Positions 28,109 through 36,412 of a DNA stretch of 64,000 nucleotides are shown here, in pieces (positions within the stretch are counted from its first letter, which is position 1; every line of letters begins with the position of its first letter). Origin of the DNA: Paenibacillus ginsengihumi DSM 21568 (GTDB lineage: Bacteria > Bacillota > Bacilli > Paenibacillales > NBRC-103111); NCBI RefSeq assembly GCF_000380965.1, contig NZ_KB905553.1, positions 1 through 64,000 of the forward strand, read 5' to 3'. The translations under genes and the position numbers were made by a program. The notes under the pieces are model-generated. The model was not told the DNA's origin. It did not search any database and saw only the letters and a program-made list of their open reading frames with translations.

Positions 28109-28941
28109 GCAAGCTTCCTATCGCTTCGATTGTCGAGAGTGTTGTCGATTGGCTGGAGGAGTACTGCGCGTTCCTGTTCGATTTTCTTGCTCTTATTATT
28201 GAAGGGACGGTCGACGTGTTCTCGGCGGTGTTTCATTTCATCCCGCCGCTGCTGCTCGCTGTCCTGCTGGCGGCGCTGGCTTACCGGCTCGGGCGCTGGC
28301 CGCTCGGCGTGTTCGCTTTGGCCGGACTGCTGCTGATTCAGAACCTCGAGCTGTGGGACGGCATGATCGATACGCTGGCGCTCGTCATGACTTCCGCCGT
28401 CCTTTCCATCGTGTTCGGATTGCCTGTCGGGATATTGTGCGCCAAGCGGCCTTCCGTCAGCAACGTGATGACACCGATGCTGGATTTCATGCAGACGATG
28501 CCGGCGTTCGTCTATCTTATCCCGGCGGTGGCCTTTTTCGGACTCGGCGTCGTGCCGGGCGTTATCGCATCGGTCATTTTCTCGGTACCGCCGACGATCC
28601 GGCTGACGAACCTCGGCATCCGCCAAGTTCCGGCCGAGCTGACCGAGGCGGCCGACAGCTTCGGCTCTACCGCCGGACAGAAGCTGTTCAAGGTGCAGCT
28701 GCCGCTGGCTATGCCGACGATTATGGCCGGTATCAACCAGACGATCATGCTGTCGCTGTCGATGGTCGTTATCGCGGCGATGATCGGCGCCCAGGGGCTC
28801 GGAACGGAAGTATACCGCGCCGTTACCCAGCTCAAAATAGGTGAAGGCTTTGAAGCGGGACTGGCTGTCGTTATCGTTGCGATTTTGCTGGACCGTTTGA
28901 CGCAAAAAGCGATTAAAACAAGGGGGAAATCTTCGAAATGA
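28105..28941 (+). CDS. opuAB: glycine betaine/proline ABC importer, permease subunit
   Basis: The 278-residue membrane protein has about six to seven hydrophobic helices. The cytoplasmic coupling loop ELTEAADSFGSTAGQKLFKVQLP is typical of OpuA/ProW permeases. The N-terminal region begins with a short amphipathic stretch and a first helix near residues 15-35. Start and stop codons overlap the neighbouring genes by ATGA on both sides, so the three subunits should be made together. Confidence 0.93.
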   Translation: MSKLPIASIVESVVDWLEEYCAFLFDFLALIIEGTVDVFSAVFHFIPPLLLAVLLAALAYRLGRWPLGVFALAGLLLIQNLELWDGMIDTLALVMTSAVLSIVFGLPVGILCAKRPSVSNVMTPMLDFMQTMPAFVYLIPAVAFFGLGVVPGVIASVIFSVPPTIRLTNLGIRQVPAELTEAADSFGSTAGQKLFKVQLPLAMPTIMAGINQTIMLSLSMVVIAAMIGAQGLGTEVYRAVTQLKIGEGFEAGLAVVIVAILLDRLTQKAIKTRGKSSK

Positions 28942-29879
28942 AACTGAACGTATTTGGAAAAACGGCACTTTCGCTCATGTTGACAGGATGCCTGGTCATT
29001 GCCGGTTGCGGGACTAAGCAGTCGGAGCCAGCAGGTGGAGAAACGCCGCAAGCCGGCGGCGGGGAGAACGCGTCCATCGCTGCCGTCAACAAAGAGTTGA
29101 AATACGAAATCATCGGCATCGACCCTGGCGCCGGCATCATGCAGTCGACGGCCAAGGCGCTTGAGGAATACGGACTGTCGGATTGGAAGCTGGTTGAAAG
29201 CTCCGGCACGGCCATGGCTGCGGCTCTGGATAAAGCGTATAAAGATAAAAAGCCGATTATCGTGACCGGCTGGACGCCCCACTGGAAATTCGCCAAATAT
29301 GATCTGAAGTACTTGGAAGACCCGAAAAATGTGTACGGCGGCGACGAGCAGATCCATACGATCGTGCGCAAAGGGCTGAAGGACGAGCATCCGTCCGCTT
29401 ACGACGTGCTTGACCGTTTCGAATGGACGCCGGATGATATGGCGAAGGTGATGGTCAGCATTCAAGATGGCGAGAAGCCTGAAGCAGCAGCCAAAAAGTG
29501 GGTGGAGGAGAATGCGGCCAAGGTGGACGAATGGGTGAAGGACGTTCCGAAGGCCGAGGGCAAGTCGCTTAAGCTCGCTTATGTCGCCTGGGATTCGGAG
29601 ATTGCCAGCACGAACGTGGTCAAGGAAGTGCTGGAGTCTCGCATCGGATATAAGGTGCAGCTGATGCAGGTTGAAGCGGGCCCGATGTGGGCCGGTGTCG
29701 CCGGCGGCGACGCCGATGCGATCGTGGCTGCTTGGCTGCCGACGACGCACAAGGATTACTACGAGAAGTTCAAGGATCAGGTCGAGGATCTCGGTCCGAA
29801 CCTGAACGGTACGAAGATCGGCCTCGTCGTGCCGAGCTACGTTCCGCTGAACTCCATTGAGGATCTGAAAATCAAGTAA
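28938..29879 (+). CDS. opuAC: glycine betaine-binding lipoprotein
   Basis: Extracellular substrate-binding lipoprotein of the importer. The signal peptide ends in the lipobox VIAGC (Cys near residue 24), followed by a Gly/Glu-rich linker. The mature 290-residue domain is an OpuAC fold; Trp residues for the betaine cage are visible in VTGWTPHWKFAKYDLKYLEDP and MWAGVAGGDADAIVAAWLP. It is translationally coupled to opuAB and ends the operon before a terminator. Confidence 0.94.
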   Translation: MKLNVFGKTALSLMLTGCLVIAGCGTKQSEPAGGETPQAGGGENASIAAVNKELKYEIIGIDPGAGIMQSTAKALEEYGLSDWKLVESSGTAMAAALDKAYKDKKPIIVTGWTPHWKFAKYDLKYLEDPKNVYGGDEQIHTIVRKGLKDEHPSAYDVLDRFEWTPDDMAKVMVSIQDGEKPEAAAKKWVEENAAKVDEWVKDVPKAEGKSLKLAYVAWDSEIASTNVVKEVLESRIGYKVQLMQVEAGPMWAGVAGGDADAIVAAWLPTTHKDYYEKFKDQVEDLGPNLNGTKIGLVVPSYVPLNSIEDLKIK

Positions 29880-29903
29880 CTCCAGCCCGTATCGAGGTGC
29901 AAG

Positions 29904-29938
29904 CGCCCCCGTATTCCCCAGGGATACGGGGCGTTTTT
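29904..29938 (+). terminator. terminator of the opuA operon
   Basis: CGCCCCCGTAT and ATACGGGGCG pair with one bulge, followed by five T residues. Confidence 0.8.
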
Positions 29939-29958
29939 CGTAACGTGGCAGGAAGTTG

Positions 29959-29996
29959 AATTTCGCTGAAGCGTTAAAGCGAAGTGCGATTTTCGG
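29959..29996 (+). repeat. dispersed intergenic repeat B, copy 2
   Basis: Matches the reverse complement of 25854-25891 at 33 of 38 positions. The two copies flank the gbsR-opuA block in opposite orientation. Confidence 0.7.
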
Positions 29997-30128
29997 CCCA
30001 GTGTTACCGCCAAATTTTCAAGAGAGACGCCCATGCCGCTGGCACGGCACCACCAGAAGATAAAAATGGCGAGAGAGAGCCAGCAATTGGTTGTCAAACA
30101 TTTGTCGGAAAACCCGGCGGCGCATATG

Positions 30129-30157
30129 TTGTTACTCCCTGACAAATAGGGCATAAT
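30129..30157 (+). promoter_or_regulatory. candidate promoter of hemE-hemH
   Basis: TTGTTA (30129-30134) and CATAAT (30152-30157) are 17 bases apart, 43 bases before the hemE start. Confidence 0.5.
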
Positions 30158-30200
30158 GTTAGTTATACTAATGGAAGTTGCCGGAAAAGAGGAAGCGGTC

Positions 30201-31289
30201 ATGAGCTACAACGATACGTTTATACGCGCATGCAGAAAACAGCCTGTCGATCATGTGCCGGTATGGTATATGCGGCAGGCGGGGCGGTACGATCCGGACT
30301 ATCGCAAGATCAAGGAGAAATACAGTTTGCTGGACATTTGCAAGCAGCCGGAGCTTGCGGCCGAAGTGACCATGATGCCGGTTCGCAAGCTCGGCGTCGA
30401 TGCGGCGATCCTGTATTCCGATATCATGAATCCGGTGGCCTCGATCGGCATCGATTTCGATATCGTGAAGAACATCGGTCCGGTCATTCATAACCCGATC
30501 CGCAGCGCGGAGGACGTGCGCCGGCTGAAGCCGATCGACGTCGAAGGCGATTTGCCGCATATTTTGCGCACGATCGAGATTTTGGCGGCCGAGCTCAAGG
30601 TGCCGCTGATCTCATTCGCCGGAGCGCCGTTTACGCTGGCCAGCTATCTGATCGAAGGGAAGCCGTCGAAGAGCTACATTCGCACCAAAGAGCTGATGTA
30701 CGGCGAGCCGGCCGTCTGGTTCGAGCTGATGGAGAAGCTCGGAGACATGGTCATTGCTTATTTGCGCTCGCATATCGCTGCCGGGGCCAAGGCGGTGCAG
30801 CTGTTCGACAGCTGGGTCGGGGCGCTGTCGCCGGCTGATTTCAAGACGTACGTGCTGCCGACGATCGAACGCATTTTCGCAGGGCTGAGCGATTTGACGG
30901 AGCCCAAAATTTATTTCCCCGGCGTCAGCTCGGGCGAGCTGCTGCCTGCTCTGCGCAACGTGAAGGCTGATGTGATCGGACTCGACTGGCGCGTGAGCAT
31001 TGAGGAAGGGCGGCGCCGGACAGGCGGCGGCTTTGCCGTGCAGGGCAATCTCGATCCTTACGTGCTGACGGCACCGATGGAGCTGATCGAGTCGCAAGCC
31101 CGGGCGATTATCGACGAAGGCATCAAGGAGCCCGGCTACATTTTCAACCTCGGCCACGGCCTGTTCCCGGAAGCTTCGATCGACAAGCTGCAGCGGCTGA
31201 CCGAGTTCATTCACGAATATTCCGGCGGAATGGTCGGCCAGGCGGGAGAGCCGGCCGCCGCCGTACAGAAAAGCGGTGCATCGTCATGA
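30201..31289 (+). CDS. hemE: uroporphyrinogen decarboxylase
   Basis: Decarboxylates uroporphyrinogen III to coproporphyrinogen III. The start is ATG 30201 (MSYNDTF) after AAGAGGAAG; upstream ATGs at 30156 and 30174 lie ahead of this site. The length is 362 residues. Signature segments are PVWYMRQAGRYDPDYR near residue 17 and FAGAPFTLASYLIEG. The conserved catalytic Asp is in LYSDIMNP and a conserved Tyr in GAPFTLASY. The hemH gene begins inside its stop codon region with a 4-base overlap. Confidence 0.97.
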   Translation: MSYNDTFIRACRKQPVDHVPVWYMRQAGRYDPDYRKIKEKYSLLDICKQPELAAEVTMMPVRKLGVDAAILYSDIMNPVASIGIDFDIVKNIGPVIHNPIRSAEDVRRLKPIDVEGDLPHILRTIEILAAELKVPLISFAGAPFTLASYLIEGKPSKSYIRTKELMYGEPAVWFELMEKLGDMVIAYLRSHIAAGAKAVQLFDSWVGALSPADFKTYVLPTIERIFAGLSDLTEPKIYFPGVSSGELLPALRNVKADVIGLDWRVSIEEGRRRTGGGFAVQGNLDPYVLTAPMELIESQARAIIDEGIKEPGYIFNLGHGLFPEASIDKLQRLTEFIHEYSGGMVGQAGEPAAAVQKSGASS

Positions 31290-32227
31290 CGAATAAAGAA
31301 AAAATCGGCATCCTTGTGATGTCGTACGGAACTCCCGAAAGTCTTGATCAAATAGAGGCTTATTATACGCATATCCGCAGGGGACATCCTCCGACGCCGG
31401 AACAGCTGCGCGAGCTGACGGAACGGTACGAGGCGATCGTCGGAGGCGTCTTTCCGCTCAGGGAGAATACGAATAAGCAGGTGCAAGCGCTTGAAGCCAG
31501 ACTGAACGAGAAATATCCTCAGATCGCTTTTTCCTGTTATCAGGGGCTGAAGCATGCGCCGCCGTTCATCGAGGACGGCGTCGAGCAAATGGTGCGCGAC
31601 GGCATCAAAGAGGCGGTCGGCGTTGTGCTGGCTCCCCACTATTCGGTCATGAGCGTAGGCGGCTATATGAAGCGGGCCAAGGAAAAGGCGGATGAGCTGG
31701 GCCTTGAGCGCATCCGTTTCGTGAAGAGCTACCACCTGCATCCGAAGCTGATCGAAGCGCTCTCCCTGCGCGTGGAAGAATGCATGGCGCGCTTCGGGAA
31801 CGTCGGCCGCGAGCAGGTGCGGGTCATTTTCACCGCGCACAGCCTGCCCGAGAAAATATTGGAGATGGGCGACCCGTATGTGGACCAACTGATGGAGACG
31901 TCCAAAACGGTGGCCGAACGAACGGGAATCACGAACTGGCAATTCGGCTGGCAAAGCGCGGGCAGGACGAAGGAACCTTGGCTTGGTCCGGATATTTTGG
32001 ACATCCTGCGCAATATCAAGAAAGAAGAAGCGGTGGAGCATGTGATCGTCTGCCCGGTCGGGTTCGTTTCGGACCATCTGGAGGTGCTGTACGATATCGA
32101 TATCGAAGCGCAGCAGACGGCACGCGGGCTGGGGATTCATCTCGAACGGACGCGTTCGTTGAATACCGACCCGCTGTATATGGAAGCATTGAGCGAAGTC
32201 ATATACGAGCAGTGGGCTGCGAAGTAA
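31286..32227 (+). CDS. hemH: ferrochelatase (coproporphyrin ferrochelatase in Firmicutes)
   Basis: Inserts Fe(II) into the porphyrin ring; in Gram-positive bacteria the substrate is usually coproporphyrin III. At 313 residues it matches the soluble monomeric Bacillus enzyme. The invariant His lies in FTAHSLPEKI and the acidic metal-site residue in the C-terminal VCPVGFVSDHLEVLYDID. The start overlaps hemE as ATGA. The oxidase gene (hemY) that follows hemH in B. subtilis is missing here; hemL comes next instead. Confidence 0.96.
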   Translation: MTNKEKIGILVMSYGTPESLDQIEAYYTHIRRGHPPTPEQLRELTERYEAIVGGVFPLRENTNKQVQALEARLNEKYPQIAFSCYQGLKHAPPFIEDGVEQMVRDGIKEAVGVVLAPHYSVMSVGGYMKRAKEKADELGLERIRFVKSYHLHPKLIEALSLRVEECMARFGNVGREQVRVIFTAHSLPEKILEMGDPYVDQLMETSKTVAERTGITNWQFGWQSAGRTKEPWLGPDILDILRNIKKEEAVEHVIVCPVGFVSDHLEVLYDIDIEAQQTARGLGIHLERTRSLNTDPLYMEALSEVIYEQWAAK

Positions 32228-32262
32228 CAGGCGAAGGGTGCTGCCGTCGCCATATCGCCAGT

Positions 32263-32306
32263 GTCGGCAGCGCCTGAGGCAGCGGCTTGGCTGCTGCCGG
32301 CTTTTT
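32263..32306 (+). terminator. terminator between hemH and hemL
   Basis: A hairpin with CGGCAG and CTGCCG as outer arms, and GC-rich inner pairing, is followed by CTTTTTC. Confidence 0.65.
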
Positions 32307-32349
32307 CTGCATTTCGGTTATTATATCGTAAAAGGTGTAGGTGGAGACG

Positions 32350-33651
32350 ATGAACGAACAACGCATCCGGTCCGATGCCAAATCGGCGGCCGCCTTTGCG
32401 GAAGCGAAGCGGTACATTCCCGGAGGGGTCAACAGCCCTGTCAGGGCATTCAAATCGGTAGGCCTGACTCCCTTGTTCATATCCCGGGGGCAAGGCTCGC
32501 GCGTCTGGGATATCGACGGCAACGAATTTATCGACTACGTCGGCTCCTGGGGGCCGCTGATCGTCGGCCACGCTCATCCGCGGGTAGTCGAAGCGGTGCA
32601 GCGGGCCGCGGAGGCAGGCACCAGCTTTGGCGCGCCGACGGAGCTGGAGACGGAGATGGCCAAGCTGGTGGCCGAGCGCGTCCCGTCGATTGAGCTCGTC
32701 CGCATGGTCAACTCCGGGACGGAGGCGACGATGAGCGCGCTGCGGCTCGCCCGCGGCTATACCGGGCGCAGCAAAATCGTCAAGTTCGAAGGCTGTTATC
32801 ACGGGCACGCCGATTCGCTGCTGATCAAGGCGGGTTCTGGCGTTGCGACGCTCGGCCTGCCGGACAGCCCCGGCGTGCCGGATGGCGTCGCCGCAAATAC
32901 GATTACGGTGCCTTACAACGATCTCGATTCGATCAAGCTCGTGTTCGAGAAGTTCGGCGAGGAGATCGCCGCGGTCATCGTGGAGCCGGTCGCCGGCAAT
33001 ATGGGTGTCGTTCCGCCGCTTCCCGGCTATTTGCAGGGCTTGCGAGACGTGACGAGCAAGTACGGAAGCCTGTTAATATTCGACGAGGTGATGACGGGCT
33101 TCCGCGTCGGACTGAACTGCGCGCAGGGGCTGTACGGCGTCACTCCGGATTTGACGACGCTCGGCAAAGTCATCGGCGGCGGTCTGCCTGTCGGCGCTTA
33201 CGGCGGCAAGCGGGAGATTATGGAGCAGATCGCGCCGGCCGGGCCGATCTATCAGGCCGGCACGCTGTCCGGCAATCCGTTGGCGATGGCGGCAGGCTAC
33301 ACGACGCTGAAGCTGCTCGGCGAGCCCGGCGTATACGAGGAGCTGGAGCGAAAAGCGGCGAGGCTGGAGGAAGGCTTCGCGGCCAACGCCAAGGAGCTTG
33401 GCATTGCCTCGACGATCAACCGGGTCGGTTCGATGATCTGTCCGTTCTTCACGGAGGCGAAGGTCATTAATTACGAGACGGCCAAGCAATCGGATCTGCA
33501 GCGGTTCAACCGCTATTTCGCCAATCTGCTGAATTTTGGCATCTCGATTGCGCCTTCGCAATTTGAAGGGATGTTCGTCTCGACCGCGCATACGGATGAC
33601 GATATTGAGAAGACGATCGAAGCGCATTACGAGGCGTTAAAACAATTGTAA
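32350..33651 (+). CDS. hemL: glutamate-1-semialdehyde 2,1-aminomutase
   Basis: PLP enzyme converting glutamate-1-semialdehyde to 5-aminolevulinate, the step after HemA. The start is ATG 32350 after AGGTGGAG; an in-frame GTG at 32341 is part of that site. The length is 433 residues. The PLP lysine is Lys273 in [16 protein letters not shown], and the family segment [18 protein letters not shown] is present. It lies 13 kb from hemA, with hemX to hemH between, although the two products act in sequence and are thought to channel the semialdehyde. Confidence 0.96.
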   Translation: MNEQRIRSDAKSAAAFAEAKRYIPGGVNSPVRAFKSVGLTPLFISRGQGSRVWDIDGNEFIDYVGSWGPLIVGHAHPRVVEAVQRAAEAGTSFGAPTELETEMAKLVAERVPSIELVRMVNSGTEATMSALRLARGYTGRSKIVKFEGCYHGHADSLLIKAGSGVATLGLPDSPGVPDGVAANTITVPYNDLDSIKLVFEKFGEEIAAVIVEPVAGNMGVVPPLPGYLQGLRDVTSKYGSLLIFDEVMTGFRVGLNCAQGLYGVTPDLTTLGKVIGGGLPVGAYGGKREIMEQIAPAGPIYQAGTLSGNPLAMAAGYTTLKLLGEPGVYEELERKAARLEEGFAANAKELGIASTINRVGSMICPFFTEAKVINYETAKQSDLQRFNRYFANLLNFGISIAPSQFEGMFVSTAHTDDDIEKTIEAHYEALKQL

Positions 33652-33657
33652 CGGCAA

Positions 33658-33705
33658 AAGGGGCTGTCTCCGGCACGATCGGGCGGATCGGAGATTCAGC
33701 CCCTT
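33658..33705. terminator. bidirectional terminator-like hairpin after hemL
   Basis: AAGGGGCTG and CAGCCCCTT pair perfectly. An inner stem TCTCCG/CGGAGA continues the structure. It also covers the last codons of the converging HNH gene. Confidence 0.65.
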
Positions 33706-34448
33706 GTTGCGTTATCTGACATAAACTCGTCCACGCTGCGGTCCGCCTTGCTCTGATTGCACAAGCTGCAGGCGCAGACGCAATTGACCGGGGTCGTATG
33801 GCCGCCCTTGGCCCGCGGCAGCAAGTGATCGATCGTATCGCCGTATCCGCCGCAATAGAAACAGGTATACCGATCGCGGGTCAATATATAGCGGCGGAAT
33901 TTCTTGTTGCTGTACAATCGGCGGATCGTGTGCCGGTTGACGACGATGGCCGCGTGCTCCTTGACAAGGGTGATCGCCAGCTCCAGGTCGGTTTCCTGCT
34001 GCCATCTGCGGCCTTTGTCCGTTTTGCCGCGCATCCATATGTGCCCGCTGCGGGTAGGCCTCAGCACTGACACGTCGAGCCCCTTCGGCACAGGCGGCGG
34101 AGCCGGAAGCGGGCGTCGGGCGAGCGGACGGACCGGCGGCCTTGGAGCCGCAGCGATCTGTCCGTCGGCCGGTCCCGGGCCTGACTGCCGTCCTGCGGCC
34201 GCAGGTCCGGCTTCAGGCGGCTGGGTGCGGCCGCTCCGCTTCTGCTGGCGGCAAGCGCGGCAGGCGCCGCGGCGCGAGCCTTTGCCCGATCTGCGGCCGG
34301 TACGGCGCAAAAATTCAGACAGCGGCCGCACGCGCTTGCAGTGCGCGCACGTTTTATATCGGCTGTGTGCTTCCACTGTTTCCGCTGCTTCTGCCGCTCC
34401 GGCTGCCGGTTCGTCCGGGGAAGCTTCGCTTTGAGGTATCTGGTCCAT
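33696..34448 (-). CDS. HNH endonuclease family protein
   Basis: A 250-residue protein. It has an N-terminal CxxC...CxxC zinc module (residues about 34-70: CAHCKR and CRACRQ) and a Pro/Ala-rich linker. A C-terminal HNH domain reads CFYCGGYGDTIDHLLPRAKGG and then CSLCNQSKA, where the DH and N positions of the beta-beta-alpha metal fold are intact. The start ATG follows GAGGTGA. It could be a DNA-processing nuclease or a domesticated one. No mobile-element or restriction neighbour is present, so its biological role is unclear. Confidence 0.85.
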   Translation of the reverse strand: MDQIPQSEASPDEPAAGAAEAAETVEAHSRYKTCAHCKRVRPLSEFLRRTGRRSGKGSRRGACRACRQQKRSGRTQPPEAGPAAAGRQSGPGPADGQIAAAPRPPVRPLARRPLPAPPPVPKGLDVSVLRPTRSGHIWMRGKTDKGRRWQQETDLELAITLVKEHAAIVVNRHTIRRLYSNKKFRRYILTRDRYTCFYCGGYGDTIDHLLPRAKGGHTTPVNCVCACSLCNQSKADRSVDEFMSDNATRG

Positions 34449-34902
34449 GATGTCACCTCGAGTCTATGACGGATTTCCGATCTTTCGATGGCTTTATGAT
34501 TATTGTACATCAATTCGCCTTCGCAAGCATATGCCGTTCCTCCGAAAAGAGCGGAGGGGAAATTTTGGTTATAGCTGGTGAGAGATGAGGCTTGGGCTGG
34601 CGGAAATGCGATATGGCGATGAGCTCCCCGCAATTGGGTGCTCCGCGCCCTTGTGCGGCCCGCCGCCGGAGCATGCGCCTGCAGCAAAAAGGAGGCTCTG
34701 TCCGAAGAACGGACGGCCTCCTTGTGCGCGAATCGCACGGCTTCAATATTCATGACCGGTGCCGCCACCTTGCCTGACCGAGGTCAGGCGGCGCCGCGCC
34801 TTCACACGCCGCGGTTTTCCCACCTTTACAGCGGCGGTTCGGTCGGGGGAACGGTCCGTTCGGCAAGGCGCGGCTTCCGGCTGCGGCTGCGGCTGCGGCC
34901 GG
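34449..34902. other. intergenic region with two hairpins
   Basis: On the minus strand, 34724-34686 forms AAGGAGGC with GCCTCCTT plus an inner CGGAC/GTCCG stem and a T tract, likely the terminator of the gene at 34903-36021. A second hairpin, CCTGACC with GGTCAGG, lies at about 34774-34791. I find no gene. Confidence 0.55.
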
Positions 34903-36021
34903 CTAATACGACGCATTGCTTGACCGACGCACCCGCTTCTCGGCCTGCTCGCGCAGAAACTCGGGATGGTCGTACGAACCGCCCGGATCGATCTCGTCGA
35001 CGCCGTCCCACGGGCGGTGCGCCTTGACCTTGTCCGGGTTGTCATAGACGAGGAAGGCGGAAGGAAGCCGCCGTTCGCCATACCGGCTGGACGGCTTCGT
35101 CACCAGCTCGCCGCCAACGACCATTTCGGACGATGCGCCTCCGTCGAGGAAGCCTGCGTTGACTGCGCCCTCGGCCAGCAGCAGGTCTTGCACCTCCCGA
35201 AGCGTAGCGCCGATGCTGTGCGGCTGCCGGCCGTCGATAACGACGAAGATGACGGTCCCGTCCGCCCGCTGTCCGACGGCTGTGCGCGGCGCCCGGCCCC
35301 AACCGCCGTCGCCGCTCGTAATCAGCGGCTTGCCGTTGGCAATCGTGCGCGGATAGAACGAGACCGCTTCCGTGACCCCCATTTCCCTCAGTTCGAACAT
35401 ATCGTATTTGCCGATGACAAGCTGCCCTTCCTTGGTGAAGCCAACGATGTGCTGCTTGACGCTGCCGTCCTGATCGGTGAAAACGATGTCCCCGCCGGAC
35501 AGGATGGCACCGATGGCCGCGAAGCCGTTGCCGAGCCCTTCCGGATCGGTAAAGCCTCCGCCGTTGACGCCCGCTATTGCCCCCGTGCGCTTGACCATGG
35601 AGGTGATCCGCTCGCCCTCCCCCGCATGAGCCGGTGTCATTACGCGAATCGTAGTCGGGTCGTATACGTACATCTTTTTGCCGACCCAATAGTCGCCTTG
35701 AATGTCTTCGACCTTGATCAGCTCGTCGATGGACCGGCGCTTCACCTGTACGAGACGCAGATCCTGCTTTTCGGCGGCGGCCCGCTCCGTCGCCTGCTGC
35801 AGCTCCTCGACCATCCGGTCGCGCCGCTCGGCTCCGACCAAAATCCAAGCCCAGCTGCGATGCTGCGTCGAAATGACGGTCTGCGCCAAAAAGACGCGAA
35901 TATCGGTTCCGGGTCCGGTCAAATACAGGAATCCCGACGTAACGAACAGGATAATAACGATCAGGAGAAGCGTTCGCTTGATGCGGCTCCGCCTGCGCTG
36001 CGGCCGAAAGGCTATGTTCAA
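34903..36021 (-). CDS. membrane-anchored phosphodiester glycosidase (NAGPA-like) family protein
   Basis: The start is TTG 36021 with GGGGGAG about 9 bases upstream on the minus strand. The 372-residue product has a basic N-terminus and one transmembrane helix (about residues 17-36), then a coiled segment. From about residue 110 a NAGPA-type domain follows, with AGVNGGGFTDPEG, VFVVIDGRQPHSIGATLREVQ and LDGGASSEMVV-like motifs. In other bacteria such domains act on phosphodiester-linked sugars at the cell surface; the substrate here is unknown. It is a single gene facing away from the pseudouridine synthase block. Confidence 0.85.
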   Translation of the reverse strand: MNIAFRPQRRRSRIKRTLLLIVIILFVTSGFLYLTGPGTDIRVFLAQTVISTQHRSWAWILVGAERRDRMVEELQQATERAAAEKQDLRLVQVKRRSIDELIKVEDIQGDYWVGKKMYVYDPTTIRVMTPAHAGEGERITSMVKRTGAIAGVNGGGFTDPEGLGNGFAAIGAILSGGDIVFTDQDGSVKQHIVGFTKEGQLVIGKYDMFELREMGVTEAVSFYPRTIANGKPLITSGDGGWGRAPRTAVGQRADGTVIFVVIDGRQPHSIGATLREVQDLLLAEGAVNAGFLDGGASSEMVVGGELVTKPSSRYGERRLPSAFLVYDNPDKVKAHRPWDGVDEIDPGGSYDHPEFLREQAEKRVRRSSNASY

Positions 36022-36120
36022 GGCCGATCACTCCCCCTGCAATTCGTAGAATTTACCCAAAACCCAAATCGCTACTATTCTACCATATAGGGGAGAGGCG
36101 TTAGTAGCTTCTACGGATCC

Positions 36121-36166
36121 GTCACCTGCGGTATTGAAAATTCGCCGATGAGCTTCGTCGAATTAT
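36121..36166 (+). repeat. dispersed intergenic repeat A, copy 4
   Basis: GTCACCTGCGGTATTGAA, then TTCGCCGA and CTTCGTCGAATTAT. It is the best match to copy 1 (464-508). It lies about 80 bases upstream of the next gene start. Confidence 0.7.
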
Positions 36167-36247
36167 CAAGACAGGATGGCTTTTGGCATCAAGCACGCAG
36201 TCTGCTACAATGGCGGTACGAAGACTAAGGATGCTTGGAGGACACCG

Positions 36248-36412
36248 ATGCTGGAGAGATACAACTTTTACGGCGTGACGCTGGAATTGGCCTTATTCAT
36301 GCTGCTGTTTGCGGCGGGCTGGCTGGCTGTCATGCTCTATGCATACCGGGAAGCGGGAACGTGGAAACGGACGGGCCATGAGACCGAAGAGCGGAAGCGA
36401 GTCCGGTCATGA
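36248..36412 (+). CDS. small single-helix membrane protein
   Basis: A 54-residue protein starting at ATG 36248, preceded by TTGGAGGAC; an upstream ATG at 36176 lacks a site. One hydrophobic helix (about residues 8-31) is followed by a basic tail rich in Arg, Lys and Glu, so the C-terminus probably faces the cytoplasm. Its last codons overlap the pseudouridine synthase start by 4 bases, indicating coupled translation. I do not recognise the family. Confidence 0.6.
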   Translation: MLERYNFYGVTLELALFMLLFAAGWLAVMLYAYREAGTWKRTGHETEERKRVRS

